Shown here: positions 28,637 to 37,699 of the stretch, one piece after another
Layout of the letters: each line of letters opens with the position of its first letter
How positions within the stretch are numbered: position 1 is the first letter of the stretch
Assembly: GCF_001956045.1 (NCBI RefSeq)
Contig: NZ_MRTH01000007.1
Span: forward strand, 62,001 to 126,000
Direction: 5' to 3'
Source of the DNA: Paenibacillus sp. FSL H7-0331
GTDB lineage: Bacteria; Bacillota; Bacilli; Paenibacillales; NBRC-103111
DNA length: 64,000 nucleotides
Notes under the pieces: model-generated
Databases searched by the model: none
What the model was told of the DNA's origin: nothing
The model's input: the letters and a program-made list of their open reading frames with translations, nothing else
Program-made: the position numbers and the translations under genes

Positions 28637-30415
28637 CTAACCTTGATAATTTTTGAAAAAATCGATGAAATAGGCCCCATATTTGAAAAATTTAGCTTCC
28701 CCGACACCTTTGATTTTCAGCATAGCCGCCGGATTCGTCGGTTTGATTCCACACATTTCCCGAAGCGTGCTGTCGGGAAATACGATATAAGGCGGAATGC
28801 CCTCCCGCTTCGCAATCGTCATGCGCAGCTGCCGCAGCTCGTCGAACAGGTCAGCCTCGACCTCGCGGGCCACAGGCGCCTGCCGAATGCGCATTTTCTG
28901 CTCGACCCGCTCCTCGCCCGCCAAGACAGCCTGTGCTCTGGCGTGCAGCCGCAGTACAGGGAATTTGCCATCGGTAATGAGCAAATAGCCCTCAGCCACA
29001 AGCAACTGGATCAGATCGACGATTTCTTTTTCCGTGCGTTCCTTCAGCAGTCCGTAGGTCGTCAGGCTATCGAAGCCCATCTCCAGCACCTTCTTATTAC
29101 GCGAGCCTTTCAGCACCGATGCCACCGTTGTCGCACCGAAGCGTTCCTTCATCCGCCGCACACAGGAAAATATTTTTTGCGCTTCGATCGTGATATCCGT
29201 CATCTGCCGCTCGGTACTGCAGGAGCTGCACCGACCACAATCCTCGCCATCATCACCGAAGTAACGCACAATGTAGCGCTGGAGGCATTGCGAGGTATGA
29301 CAGTAATCCGCCATCTGCTGCAGCCGACGATACTCCTGTGCCTGCCGCTCCGGGTCCCCAATCGACTGCTCAATCAAAAATTTCTGAATGTGGATGTCCT
29401 GCGGGCTGAAGAGCAGCATGCACTCACTCGGCTCACCATCCCGTCCGGCACGTCCAGCTTCCTGGTAATAAGCCTCCATATTTTTCGGCATATTATAATG
29501 GATGACATAACGCACGTTCGATTTATCAATACCCATCCCGAATGCGTTACTGGCTACCATCACACGTATTTCATCATACAGGAACTGCTCCTGGGCTTCG
29601 GCGCGTTCTTTATCCGTCATCCCTGCATGGTATTTACCAACCGGAATGCGCTGCTTGCGCAGCAGCTCGTACAAATTGTCAACTTCCTTGCGTGTAGCCG
29701 CATAAATAATGCCGACTTCATCCTCATGCTCACGTATATAGCTGAGCATCACATCCCGCTTGTTCTCACCCTTAATAACCGACAAAGCCAAATTTTCCCG
29801 CGCAAATCCGGTCACGAACACTTCCGGCGCACGCAGCTGCAGATGCTTGACGATGTCTTCACGAACCTGATCTGTAGCCGTAGCTGTAAAAGCAGCTACA
29901 ATCGGTCGCTTCGGCAGCAGTGTAACCAGCCGGCTGATCGCCATATAGCTCGGTCGGAAATCATGCCCCCATTGCGAGACACAGTGCGCCTCATCAATGG
30001 CGACCATCGGCACCTCCAGATTGGCCAGCAGCTCGATGAAACGCTCCGACTCCAGCCGCTCCGGCGCCACATACAGCAGCTTGTACTCACCAAGCCGTGC
30101 CTTGCGAATACGCAGCTCCACCTGGGCATATGAAAGCGAGCTGTTGATGTAAGCTGCAGACACCCCGATGCTATCCAGCCCGTCCACCTGATCCTTCATC
30201 AATGAAATCAACGGTGACACGACAATCGTTGTCCCCTCAAGGAGCATCGCCGGAACCTGATAGCAGATTGACTTCCCGCCACCTGTGGGCATAATACCAA
30301 GCGTATCCTGTCTGTTTAAAATACTTGAAATCACTTGTTTTTGTCCGTCACGGAAGGATCCGTAGCCGTAATAAGTCTTCAGCAGCGTTTCCGCCTGCTC
30401 CATCGTGCCTATCAC
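28637..30415 (-). CDS. recQ: ATP-dependent DNA helicase RecQ
   Basis: 3'-5' DNA helicase of about 592 residues used in recombinational repair. Motifs in order: Walker A GIMPTGGGKSICYQ (about 45-58), Walker B/DEAH AIDEAHCVSQWGHDFRPSY, TAT motif AFTATATDQVRED, and motif VI YYQEAGRAGRDGEPS. A zinc-binding set of four Cys (YCHTSQC and CGRCSSC) lies in the RecQ-C-terminal region, and the last 80 residues are an HRDC domain. The frame can start at 30463. GTG at 30415 is best placed behind AAGGGGGAG, with ATG 30403 (MEQAETLL) as the alternative. It precedes RNase H. Confidence 0.93.
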   Translation of the reverse strand: MIGTMEQAETLLKTYYGYGSFRDGQKQVISSILNRQDTLGIMPTGGGKSICYQVPAMLLEGTTIVVSPLISLMKDQVDGLDSIGVSAAYINSSLSYAQVELRIRKARLGEYKLLYVAPERLESERFIELLANLEVPMVAIDEAHCVSQWGHDFRPSYMAISRLVTLLPKRPIVAAFTATATDQVREDIVKHLQLRAPEVFVTGFARENLALSVIKGENKRDVMLSYIREHEDEVGIIYAATRKEVDNLYELLRKQRIPVGKYHAGMTDKERAEAQEQFLYDEIRVMVASNAFGMGIDKSNVRYVIHYNMPKNMEAYYQEAGRAGRDGEPSECMLLFSPQDIHIQKFLIEQSIGDPERQAQEYRRLQQMADYCHTSQCLQRYIVRYFGDDGEDCGRCSSCSTERQMTDITIEAQKIFSCVRRMKERFGATTVASVLKGSRNKKVLEMGFDSLTTYGLLKERTEKEIVDLIQLLVAEGYLLITDGKFPVLRLHARAQAVLAGEERVEQKMRIRQAPVAREVEADLFDELRQLRMTIAKREGIPPYIVFPDSTLREMCGIKPTNPAAMLKIKGVGEAKFFKYGAYFIDFFKNYQG

Positions 30416-30563
30416 ATCATGCTCCCCCTTGCTAAATAAGCGCTTGAATCGTTCCCTGCTCACCCACAGGTATCCGATTCCTGAAACTACCAGAAGCTAT
30501 CCAGATTCGCTTTGCTTCGGCATATTCTGTTCGAATTGGCTCTACTCCGTCCACACGCATCTG

Positions 30564-31442
30564 TTATATAGAATGAGCTCCGTCTACTGGGCTTGTCCTG
30601 AATTGCAGCGCACGTCTGGATACGATGGGCTCTCCATCCCATAGCACTTCGGTCTTGGCCTTGCGGCTCAACACCTCCGGCTCCTCCAGCAGAACGAGAA
30701 AATTTTTGGTTGGCAGCTCACCCAACCCGTGCTTTGCTGACAGCTTATCCAGGTAAGGCCGCATGTCCTCGTGCTGACCCGACATATTGCCGCCTATTTC
30801 CGAGAACGCGTACAAGGCGCTGGCTACCGACACTCTTTTGACACGATAACGCTCGACCGCCCGTAAAAAGAAATCCCAATCCCAATAATGATACATCTCC
30901 ACGTCGAACATTCCCAAGCGCTCATGCAGCTCTGCGCGATACAGACAACCTGACGAAACAAACGTTGAAAATCTGCGCATTGCCGCTACATCGTGCTCAT
31001 AGGCAAACACGAATCGCTCTGTCGCCCGCCTTGTGTGCCCCTCCACTCTATAATCGAAAATTTCCACATCCGAATAGACCATATCAGAGCCTTCAATTTC
31101 CTTCATCATCCGCTCAATATGCGTCGGCAGCAGCAGGTCGTCATCGTCACACAGCATAATATATTCACCACGCACTAGCGTAAGACCGCGGTTACGGGCA
31201 TGGACATGCTTGGAATTGCACTCCATATTGACGATATTCAGTTCTAGCTCCGGGTAAAGCGTTCGCAGAAAATCAACCGGCTCCCCGGCATCGTTCACGA
31301 TAATAATTTGCAAATGACGATACGTCTGTCTCCACAAGGACTCTATCAGCTCACTCACGAAATCCGCTCGATTATACGTCGGAATAATGACAGAAACGAG
31401 AGGCGATCCTCCTGTAGGTTGCTGCCTGTCCATCTCTTCCAT
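30564..31442 (-). CDS. Glycosyltransferase family 2 protein
   Basis: A GT-A-fold transferase of about 292 residues. The nucleotide-sugar domain opens with PLVSVIIPTYNRADFVSELIESLWRQTY, and the DxD-type metal site is in YIMLCDDDDLLLPTHIERM (about residue 100). An acceptor-side segment YHYWDWDFFLRAVERY follows. No membrane span or signal is visible, so it is cytoplasmic. Start ATG 31442 is preceded by GGGGAGGAG. It is a single gene downstream of recQ's promoter region on the same strand, with no sugar-nucleotide or polysaccharide genes beside it, so its product is unknown. Confidence 0.88.
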   Translation of the reverse strand: MEEMDRQQPTGGSPLVSVIIPTYNRADFVSELIESLWRQTYRHLQIIIVNDAGEPVDFLRTLYPELELNIVNMECNSKHVHARNRGLTLVRGEYIMLCDDDDLLLPTHIERMMKEIEGSDMVYSDVEIFDYRVEGHTRRATERFVFAYEHDVAAMRRFSTFVSSGCLYRAELHERLGMFDVEMYHYWDWDFFLRAVERYRVKRVSVASALYAFSEIGGNMSGQHEDMRPYLDKLSAKHGLGELPTKNFLVLLEEPEVLSRKAKTEVLWDGEPIVSRRALQFRTSPVDGAHSI

Positions 31443-31632
31443 CCTACCTGTCTCCTCCCCAAATGTTACAATTCCATACAAAGCCGCTACTCCCAAGATA
31501 CCAAAAAATCAGCGAAAAGGGAAACCATTCACACTCTCATCCGTATTATGACTATTTAAACCAAAAGGATTTGTGTCACTTGTGTCGAATTGTGTTTAGA
31601 TGTATAAATAGGTGTACGGGAGGATTTATAGG

Positions 31633-31830
31633 ATGACATGGAAACCGATTTACGATAGTGAACAGTTGTCTCTGATTGTGGACGATGTCAAGCAAGTAGC
31701 TATGCTCGAGGTAAACAGCGGTGGATACGTCCCGCATTATATAACATTTCACTGGAACGAGCAGGAGCTGGCCGAGATCATCCAGGCTCTTCAGAACGCC
31801 CAGCAGGAGCTCAAGGGCAATCATGCATAA
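31633..31830 (+). CDS. Small hypothetical protein
   Basis: A 65-residue soluble protein with no signal or membrane span. It contains two strands (KPIYDSEQLSLIVDD, VAMLEVNSGGYVPHYITFHW) and a C-terminal helix (EQELAEIIQALQNAQQEL). ATG at 31633 follows GGGAGGA with 8-base spacing; a GTG at 31612 in the same frame overlaps that site and is unlikely. It lies 63 bases before a stalk-domain protein on the same strand. I do not recognise its family. Confidence 0.7.
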   Translation: MTWKPIYDSEQLSLIVDDVKQVAMLEVNSGGYVPHYITFHWNEQELAEIIQALQNAQQELKGNHA

Positions 31831-31893
31831 ATCCGAACCGTACAGCGGCAGCTAGAAAATGAACTTAAAGATTCAGTCAGGAGGTTTACCGTG

Positions 31894-32688
31894 ATGCTTA
31901 GATTGAAAAATGTACAATGGATATCAATAGGCCTATGTCTGTGCATGTTGCTGATTACTCCCTTGTCGGCTAGTGCTCAGGACAACCCTCAGATCCCCAT
32001 CTATATATCGCAGGAAAAACAGCAGTGGGAACAACAACCTTTTATTATACAAGGCAATACCATGGTGCCGATGCGCGTCTTGTTTGAAAAGCTTGGCTTT
32101 ACTGTATCGTGGGATAATGACAAACAAATGGCAACAGCAACCAAGGGTGGACTCACCATTATATTGACTATTAATAAAGCAACGGCAGTCGTCAATAAAA
32201 CGACTTATTTCCTTGAGGTGTCACCGGTTATTCGTGATGGCAGCACCTTCATGCCCTTGCGATTTGTAAGTGAAGCCGCAGGAGCTGATGTGGCCTGGGA
32301 TGAAACCGAACGCTCCGTGCAAATCAGCTTTGATAACGTACCGCAAAAGAGGATACGCAAGCTGATCGATAATGTCACGCAAAGCAGCAGCTTCGTTCAA
32401 AGCGTCGTCACCCTTACCGGCGGTGATGGAATCAAAAAGAACGACATGGTCATTAAGGATATCGTCATGAACGGAGATAATACCTCCGCCAAAATCAAGT
32501 TCGAGGCCGGGTTCACCGTATCCAAAGCGATCAAATCGACAAGCGGCATTACCATCTCTCCTGCCGAATCTGTCGTCTATGAGTTCACCTGTGATGTATT
32601 CAAAGACGCCTATGATCAATGGATTCTGCAGACCCAACCCGATGCCATGCCTTATGAGCTAAAAGAAAAGAAGCCCTTTATGCAATAA
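31894..32688 (+). CDS. Secreted protein with copper-amine-oxidase N-terminal (stalk) domain
   Basis: An exported protein of about 264 residues. Residues 5-31 form a signal peptide (VQWISIGLCLCMLLITPLSASAQ). The next 110 residues are a Cu_amine_oxidN1/stalk domain, recognised by MVPMRVLFEKLGFTVSWDNDKQMATAT and STFMPLRFVSEAAGADVAWDETERSVQISF. The C-terminal 120 residues are of unknown fold, possibly a beta domain. The domain in Paenibacillus surface proteins is thought to be a wall or cell-surface module and does not imply an amine oxidase. GTG 31891 and ATG 31894 are both usable; AGGAGG lies just before. A hairpin follows. Confidence 0.85.
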   Translation: MLRLKNVQWISIGLCLCMLLITPLSASAQDNPQIPIYISQEKQQWEQQPFIIQGNTMVPMRVLFEKLGFTVSWDNDKQMATATKGGLTIILTINKATAVVNKTTYFLEVSPVIRDGSTFMPLRFVSEAAGADVAWDETERSVQISFDNVPQKRIRKLIDNVTQSSSFVQSVVTLTGGDGIKKNDMVIKDIVMNGDNTSAKIKFEAGFTVSKAIKSTSGITISPAESVVYEFTCDVFKDAYDQWILQTQPDAMPYELKEKKPFMQ

Positions 32689-32706
32689 GCGGCTTATCTC
32701 AGCATA

Positions 32707-32747
32707 AACAAGGCACCTCAGATGATTAACGTCTGGGGTGCCTTGTT
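32707..32747. terminator. Hairpin between two convergent genes
   Basis: Stem AACAAGGCACCTCAGA with TCTGGGGTGCCTTGTT and a short loop, 16 pairs with one G-T or mismatch. It is between the stalk-domain gene and the convergent membrane-protein gene and probably ends both transcripts, although no long T-run follows. Confidence 0.7.
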
Positions 32748-32761
32748 GCATGTTCGGCTTA

Positions 32762-33079
32762 TTAGCTGCGGCGCAGCTTCATGTCCTGATACGATTCCCA
32801 GGCTACCGCGATCAGTCTATACAGGAGATAACTGCCCAGATAAGCACCGCAGGCCAAAAAGCGTACATCGGCAAACAGTTTATGGATCGTCGTCATCATG
32901 ACCTCCTGATCCCGATTAATTTCATAAATCTTCACAGCGGCCATAATCCCGAACACCCAACTGCTAACGATAGCCAGCCAATCGAAGCCAAGCCCGACTC
33001 CGTTACCGCGATTCCATTTGGCTGCCGAGAACATAAATATCGGGATCACAATGACTGCTGCTCCAATTGCAAACGTCAT
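32762..33079 (-). CDS. Small membrane protein of unknown function
   Basis: A 105-residue membrane protein with three hydrophobic stretches: MTFAIGAAVIVIPIFMFSA, FDWLAIVSSWVFGIMAAVKIYEI and LACGAYLGSYLLYRLIAVAW. Between spans 2 and 3 is a charged loop (NRDQEVMMTTIHKLFAD). The start ATG 33079 follows GGAGGTGG; a TTG at 33085 is less likely. I do not recognise the family. Confidence 0.65.
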   Translation of the reverse strand: MTFAIGAAVIVIPIFMFSAAKWNRGNGVGLGFDWLAIVSSWVFGIMAAVKIYEINRDQEVMMTTIHKLFADVRFLACGAYLGSYLLYRLIAVAWESYQDMKLRRS

Positions 33080-33240
33080 AATCAATCCACCTCCACCTGT
33101 TCAGTATCGGATTATACGGTACAATTATACGAACACAGCCACACTTATAAGAATGCGGTTCTCGCACGTTGTGGTGAAAAAAAGCGAGCCAAGAGGCCCG
33201 CTTTCATTGCTGATAAATATGAGTATGAGTTCTATAAAGC

Positions 33241-34833
33241 CTATGGAGCCAGCAAACGAATAACTTTACCCTCTTCAGCAAGGTCCACTGTCCAGCCTAT
33301 CACCTCTGCGAAGATCTGAACAGGAACTACAAGTCTGTCACCTTGAAGTGTCAATGGAGCGCTCGCAACTTTCTTGGTGCTGTTGTGAATTACAAAGTCG
33401 GAGCCCAGAGAAAACGTTGCGCTGTTGCCATTCCAGGCCACCGTTGCGGAACGATCAGCCTCATTCCAGATTAATGTGGCACCCACTGCATCAACAGCAT
33501 ATCGAAGTGGAATGTACGTATAGTTTTCTTTTCTTAGAGGAGTTACATCCATCGTTAGCTTGTGTCCATTTACATCCAGCTCGGTGCTGTTGATGGTAAA
33601 GGTTACTACGCTATTGGTAACGATCGGCGGCTGCACCTGCGGAAACATAGCCGGTAATTGAGCAGCAATGCCGATTGCCAGAGCATCAGCTGTTTTGAAC
33701 ATATGTGTATAAGCCATGTCTACATTGGGATAAGTAAAGGAATAATCATTTTTGGCATACGTATCAAAGACCGTCAACAAAAAATTATTATGCTCTTTCA
33801 AGCTTTTGCTGATGTCAGCTTCAAGAAAAAAGTCCGGGTTCGCTTTTGCAAAAAATTGCGCTTGAGATTCACGATATACATCCAGGTTATCCATTGCTTT
33901 CTTCGCACTCAGATAATCCTTAGCTGCTGTTGCTTTTACGTAATCAAAGAGGTAGCCAATGTGCGAAGCCCAGAGCGGTTTGAACTCATCTGCTACACCT
34001 TGACCGTATACGACAGCGATTGCTGCAGTTAAATCATCCGTATTTTGCCCAAGTGCAGCTACAACCTGATCAAAATCCGGCTTGCCGTCAATTCCTTTTT
34101 GCATCGCCACAATCGCCAGTAATGCATGCTCGCCTAACACTTGGCCCAGTGTGCCACGAAGATCCACCGTTGTCGATTGAATAGAGGAATTTGAAAACCT
34201 GTCAGGGTACTGGGTAGCCATACCAATAGCTAGCACATCCGCGGTCTCATACATATGGCTATAAGCCATACGTGCCTTGGTGTAAGCATCAGCATAATCC
34301 TTGTTCACGTAAGCATTAAATGATTCGATCAGGTGACCGATGTGCATGTTCAAGCTTTCCTCAATAGCTGGCGCTTTAAAATTGTCCGGGTTGGCGACTG
34401 CGAAGAAAGCGGCTTGCTTGACACGATAGTCATCAAGCTTCGCCACAGCTGCTGCACGACCAGCTTCATCTTTAATGGCTGTAGCGTTTACATATTCAAT
34501 CAGATAGCCGATATGAGAGCTCCAGATCGATTTAAACGTCACTCCGGCATCCGGACCGTATACCGATGCAATAGCCGCAGCCAGCTGATCTGTGTTTTTG
34601 CTAAGAAGATTGGCTGTATCGCTGTAATCAACTGCTTTGTCATAATTTTTTTGCATGGCAAGTACAGCTAGCAAGGCATGCTCCCCAAGTAGTTGTCCAA
34701 GGCCTACACGCAGATCAGAAGCAGCTGTAATGGAATTGCTGGCAGGTGCTGGTGCTGCTCCAGCCACCAAGGTTGGGAGCATAAGGGCCATACAGAGTAC
34801 GAGCAACGCAAATTTGGTTTTCAAAAGCTTCAT
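33241..34833 (-). CDS. Secreted protein with two His-rich helical repeats and a stalk domain
   Basis: An exported protein of about 530 residues. The signal peptide ends in LPTLVAGAAPAP. Two tandem modules of about 185 residues follow (about 38-220 and 228-405), each starting GLGQLLGEHALLAVLAMQKNYD or its equal, each with a SSHIGYLIEYV-type helix, an HIGHLIESF or EHNNFLLTVF helix and a YSHMYETADVLAIG helix. The last 110 residues are a copper-amine-oxidase N-terminal (stalk) domain (LRKENYTYIPLRYAVDAVGATLIWNEADRSATV). The frame extends to 34923, but ATG 34833 precedes the signal and follows AAAGGAG. The evenly spaced His residues suggest a metal or haem site, which is inference. Confidence 0.82.
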   Translation of the reverse strand: MKLLKTKFALLVLCMALMLPTLVAGAAPAPASNSITAASDLRVGLGQLLGEHALLAVLAMQKNYDKAVDYSDTANLLSKNTDQLAAAIASVYGPDAGVTFKSIWSSHIGYLIEYVNATAIKDEAGRAAAVAKLDDYRVKQAAFFAVANPDNFKAPAIEESLNMHIGHLIESFNAYVNKDYADAYTKARMAYSHMYETADVLAIGMATQYPDRFSNSSIQSTTVDLRGTLGQVLGEHALLAIVAMQKGIDGKPDFDQVVAALGQNTDDLTAAIAVVYGQGVADEFKPLWASHIGYLFDYVKATAAKDYLSAKKAMDNLDVYRESQAQFFAKANPDFFLEADISKSLKEHNNFLLTVFDTYAKNDYSFTYPNVDMAYTHMFKTADALAIGIAAQLPAMFPQVQPPIVTNSVVTFTINSTELDVNGHKLTMDVTPLRKENYTYIPLRYAVDAVGATLIWNEADRSATVAWNGNSATFSLGSDFVIHNSTKKVASAPLTLQGDRLVVPVQIFAEVIGWTVDLAEEGKVIRLLAP

Positions 34834-35113
34834 CAATAACACATCTCCTTTAATTCTCTTTATAGTTGTAATCCCTTCGTTGGCACCGCATTTTACATCG
34901 TTCCACCGCATAATGAAGCCCAATACTTCATTATGAACAGAACAATGCCCTGTTCATCCGACGGCAGCGGAAAGCTTGCATCACTCCAAATGAGCGCTGC
35001 TCCACCAACCCCCTCCACTTTTGTATGCCATTGCTTATGTATGTATACCAACTGCCATAAAATAGCCAGTTAGCAATGATTACCCATTCAAATCAGGTTT
35101 GAAGCATCTACCC

Positions 35114-36523
35114 TTAATGATCTCCACGGATCGGTAAATATAAAGTAAAGGCACTTCCTTCACTTTCCCTGCTGTCCACAGTTAAATTACCACCAAGCAG
35201 CTCTGTCATCGCACGGCTGATCGACAGCCCTAAACCTGTGCCTCCATACTTACGGCTGATAGAACCATCTGCCTGCTGAAACGCTTCGAAGATTGCCGCC
35301 TGCATGCTTTCCTTAATCCCGATCCCCGTATCGCAAATGGTAAAAGCGATCCATTCTCCGGCTGTATCATCATTCTTGCATACTGCCTTACGAATATCCA
35401 GCAGCACACGCCCTTCCGAAGTGAATTTAAAGGCATTGGACAGCAGGTTACGCAGAATTTGCTGTAAACGCATTGCATCCGTTCGAATGACTGCCGGGAC
35501 ATCAGGTGCCATATAGATAATAAAATCAAGCCCCTTTTGCTCAGCAATATGGCGGAAATGGAATTGCAGCACGTGCGCAATCTCGCTGACGATCACATCC
35601 TCTGATACAATCTCCAGCCGGCCTGCTTCCACCCTGGATAAGTCCAGAATGTCATCAATCAGCTGCAGCAGCTCCTGTCCGGAGCCATTAATGATCTCAG
35701 CATAATCGGCGGTTTCATGCTCCTCTTTACGTTTTTCCTCATCACGTATCATCTGGGATAAAGAAATAATGCTATTCAGCGGTGTTCTCAGCTCGTGTGA
35801 CATGTTAACCAGAAACTCCGATTTGTATTGAGAAGCCAGCAGCAGCTGTTTGGCCTTTTGCTCTACCTCCTTACGCGTGTCCAGCAATTCGTCCGTCTGC
35901 CTTTGAAGCGCCGAATGTGCGACCTGAATGTCTACCACTCTGCGCCTTTCAACCTGAAAATCATACAGCATAAACGCAAAAAAGAAGCTTAAAAGCAAGC
36001 TGATCGGAAAAGTAACTGGAAATGTAACCGAGAAATATTGAAAGGCCGGTATGACACCCAATATCCCAATGTTGATGCAATATACCAAATTAACCGTAAT
36101 AATCACGATCATCATCTTCGTTATGTAGCTCCAGCGCACTCGCTTTAATACGATATTCAGCAGCATGCACAGCAGACCCAGGATCAGAATGTTCCAGAAA
36201 CCAGCACAGGCCGCATCGCTGATCCCGAAGGACAGTCTGGCAACTCCAATTCCGGCACCAATGATTAGCAGCGTCACAGGCTGAGAATAAGCCAGCGTGC
36301 ATATGATAAGAGGCATAAATCGTAAATCGAATATGATGTCTTGTCCGATATTAAGTCCAAACATCATTGTTGCCCACCCGGCTCCGATAGCGGCGAGCAC
36401 AGACAGCCCATATTTTAAAGATCCCGAAGCTTCCACAAGCACATATTTATGAACAAGCATCGCCATATAAGCAAGCGTCGTGAGTATACAAATATTAATA
36501 AAAAATACCTTGGTAAATTCCAT
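35114..36523 (-). CDS. Sensor histidine kinase with 5TM-type (LytS-like) N-terminal region
   Basis: Membrane kinase of 469 residues. The N-terminal 185 residues contain five or six spans with the 5TMR-LYT pattern (FDLRFMPLIICTLAYSQPVTLLIIGAGIGVARLSFG), a domain that senses murein-like or envelope signals in LytS. A coiled linker leads to a HisKA domain with phosphoacceptor His in NMSHELRTPLNSIISLSQ. The HATPase domain has NLLSNAFKFTSEG, a G1 box CDTGIGI and GTGLGLSISRAM. The combination of a 5TM region with a classical HisKA is less usual than with the LytS kinase. No response regulator is adjacent, so it is an orphan in this window. Promoter region 36524-36700 separates it from the next gene. 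Confidence 0.9.
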   Translation of the reverse strand: MEFTKVFFINICILTTLAYMAMLVHKYVLVEASGSLKYGLSVLAAIGAGWATMMFGLNIGQDIIFDLRFMPLIICTLAYSQPVTLLIIGAGIGVARLSFGISDAACAGFWNILILGLLCMLLNIVLKRVRWSYITKMMIVIITVNLVYCINIGILGVIPAFQYFSVTFPVTFPISLLLSFFFAFMLYDFQVERRRVVDIQVAHSALQRQTDELLDTRKEVEQKAKQLLLASQYKSEFLVNMSHELRTPLNSIISLSQMIRDEEKRKEEHETADYAEIINGSGQELLQLIDDILDLSRVEAGRLEIVSEDVIVSEIAHVLQFHFRHIAEQKGLDFIIYMAPDVPAVIRTDAMRLQQILRNLLSNAFKFTSEGRVLLDIRKAVCKNDDTAGEWIAFTICDTGIGIKESMQAAIFEAFQQADGSISRKYGGTGLGLSISRAMTELLGGNLTVDSRESEGSAFTLYLPIRGDH

Positions 36524-36700
36524 TCTTTCCTGTAACCTCCATCATTTATGAATATACCATTACCCAGTATACCATATAGAAGCTCGGATGCCTCTACCTG
36601 CTGCATCGTCTGACATAGCCACTCGTGCTTGCTTTCCCGGATGCTGTCTGTTAGGATAAACAGGAACATACATTCCCATTTATTGAGGTGATTGACTAAT

Positions 36701-37663
36701 ATGTCTACAACCAAACCTCCCAAAGTACGCTATGAGCCGATGCAGGCCAAAACCATACTCAATCCGGTTAAAGCTCCCTCGATGCCTTTTGACTGGTCCA
36801 TTAATCCGTATCGCGGCTGCCAGCATGGGTGCAGCTTTTGCTATGCGCGCTCAACCCATTCATTTCTCGGTATTGCAGCAGATGACTCATTTCAGAACCA
36901 TATCTTTATGAAATCGGATGCACCCGCCGTGCTCAGAGCACAAATAAAAAAACGCTTGCGCGGCGGCAAACGTATCGTCAATTGGGAGCCGATTGCTATC
37001 GGCACAGCCACAGATCCTTATCAGCAGATCGAAAGCAAGGCTATGCTGACTCGTGGCTGTCTGGAGGTATTGGCCGAGTTTCAAATTCCTGTCTCGATCA
37101 CTACACGCTCTCCACTAATTCTAAGGGATCTGGATCTCCTGCGGAAGCTCCCCATCATCTCAATTAATATCAGTATCAGTACGTTGAATAACACGGTCTG
37201 GAGGCAATTTGAACCGTCCACGCCTTCTCCCGCCAAACGTCTGGACACAGTCGAAAAGCTCACTGCCGAGGGGATACCGACAGGCGTATTCATCGCACCA
37301 ATCCTGCCCTATATAACGGATAGTGAAGCCGATTTGCAAAAGCTGATTGCTGCCGCAGCACAAGCAGGAGCCCAGTTCATCATGCCATCCTATTTACGCT
37401 TAAGCACTTCGCCAGTCAAGGTATGGTTCTTCCAAGCACTCCGGCAGCATTATCCTCAGCTGACCGAACGCTACGCGCAGCTGTATCATAGCACCGCTTA
37501 CGCACCCTCCTCCTACCGGGAGCCGATAATGAGTAAGATCGATGCCTGCCTGCTGCAGCACAAGATGACCAATCACAAGTACATGGCGACCACAACCCAA
37601 GCTCCGAGCGTTTCCGCTGAAGCTATTGCTAGTACAGAACCTGTTCAATTGACGTTATTTTGA
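36701..37663 (+). CDS. Radical SAM protein of the spore-photoproduct-lyase-like / Rv2578c type
   Basis: An iron-sulfur enzyme of about 320 residues. The SAM-binding cluster motif CxxxCxxC is in YRGCQHGCSFCYARSTH (about residue 44). A GTATDPYQQIESKAMLTRGCLEVL segment and the VSITTRSPLILRDLDLL strand are typical of the SPL-related group (PA0069/Rv2578c). It lacks the C-terminal DNA-binding features that would identify true SplB, so repair activity is not claimed. Start ATG 36701 has GAGGTG 10 bases before; a TTG at 36692 is too close to it. It is monocistronic and convergent with the Kiwa-like pair. Confidence 0.85.
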   Translation: MSTTKPPKVRYEPMQAKTILNPVKAPSMPFDWSINPYRGCQHGCSFCYARSTHSFLGIAADDSFQNHIFMKSDAPAVLRAQIKKRLRGGKRIVNWEPIAIGTATDPYQQIESKAMLTRGCLEVLAEFQIPVSITTRSPLILRDLDLLRKLPIISINISISTLNNTVWRQFEPSTPSPAKRLDTVEKLTAEGIPTGVFIAPILPYITDSEADLQKLIAAAAQAGAQFIMPSYLRLSTSPVKVWFFQALRQHYPQLTERYAQLYHSTAYAPSSYREPIMSKIDACLLQHKMTNHKYMATTTQAPSVSAEAIASTEPVQLTLF

Positions 37664-37699
37664 ATGCAAAAAGAGATGGCGGTTACATCTGACGAGCGA

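Noticed and set aside
28643..30133. 496-codon open frame on the plus strand
   Set aside because: It is the antisense of recQ; it has no ribosome site and no protein-like features, while recQ has all helicase motifs.
31894..32688. Copper amine oxidase enzyme
   Set aside because: Only the short N-terminal stalk-type domain is present; the catalytic domain is absent.
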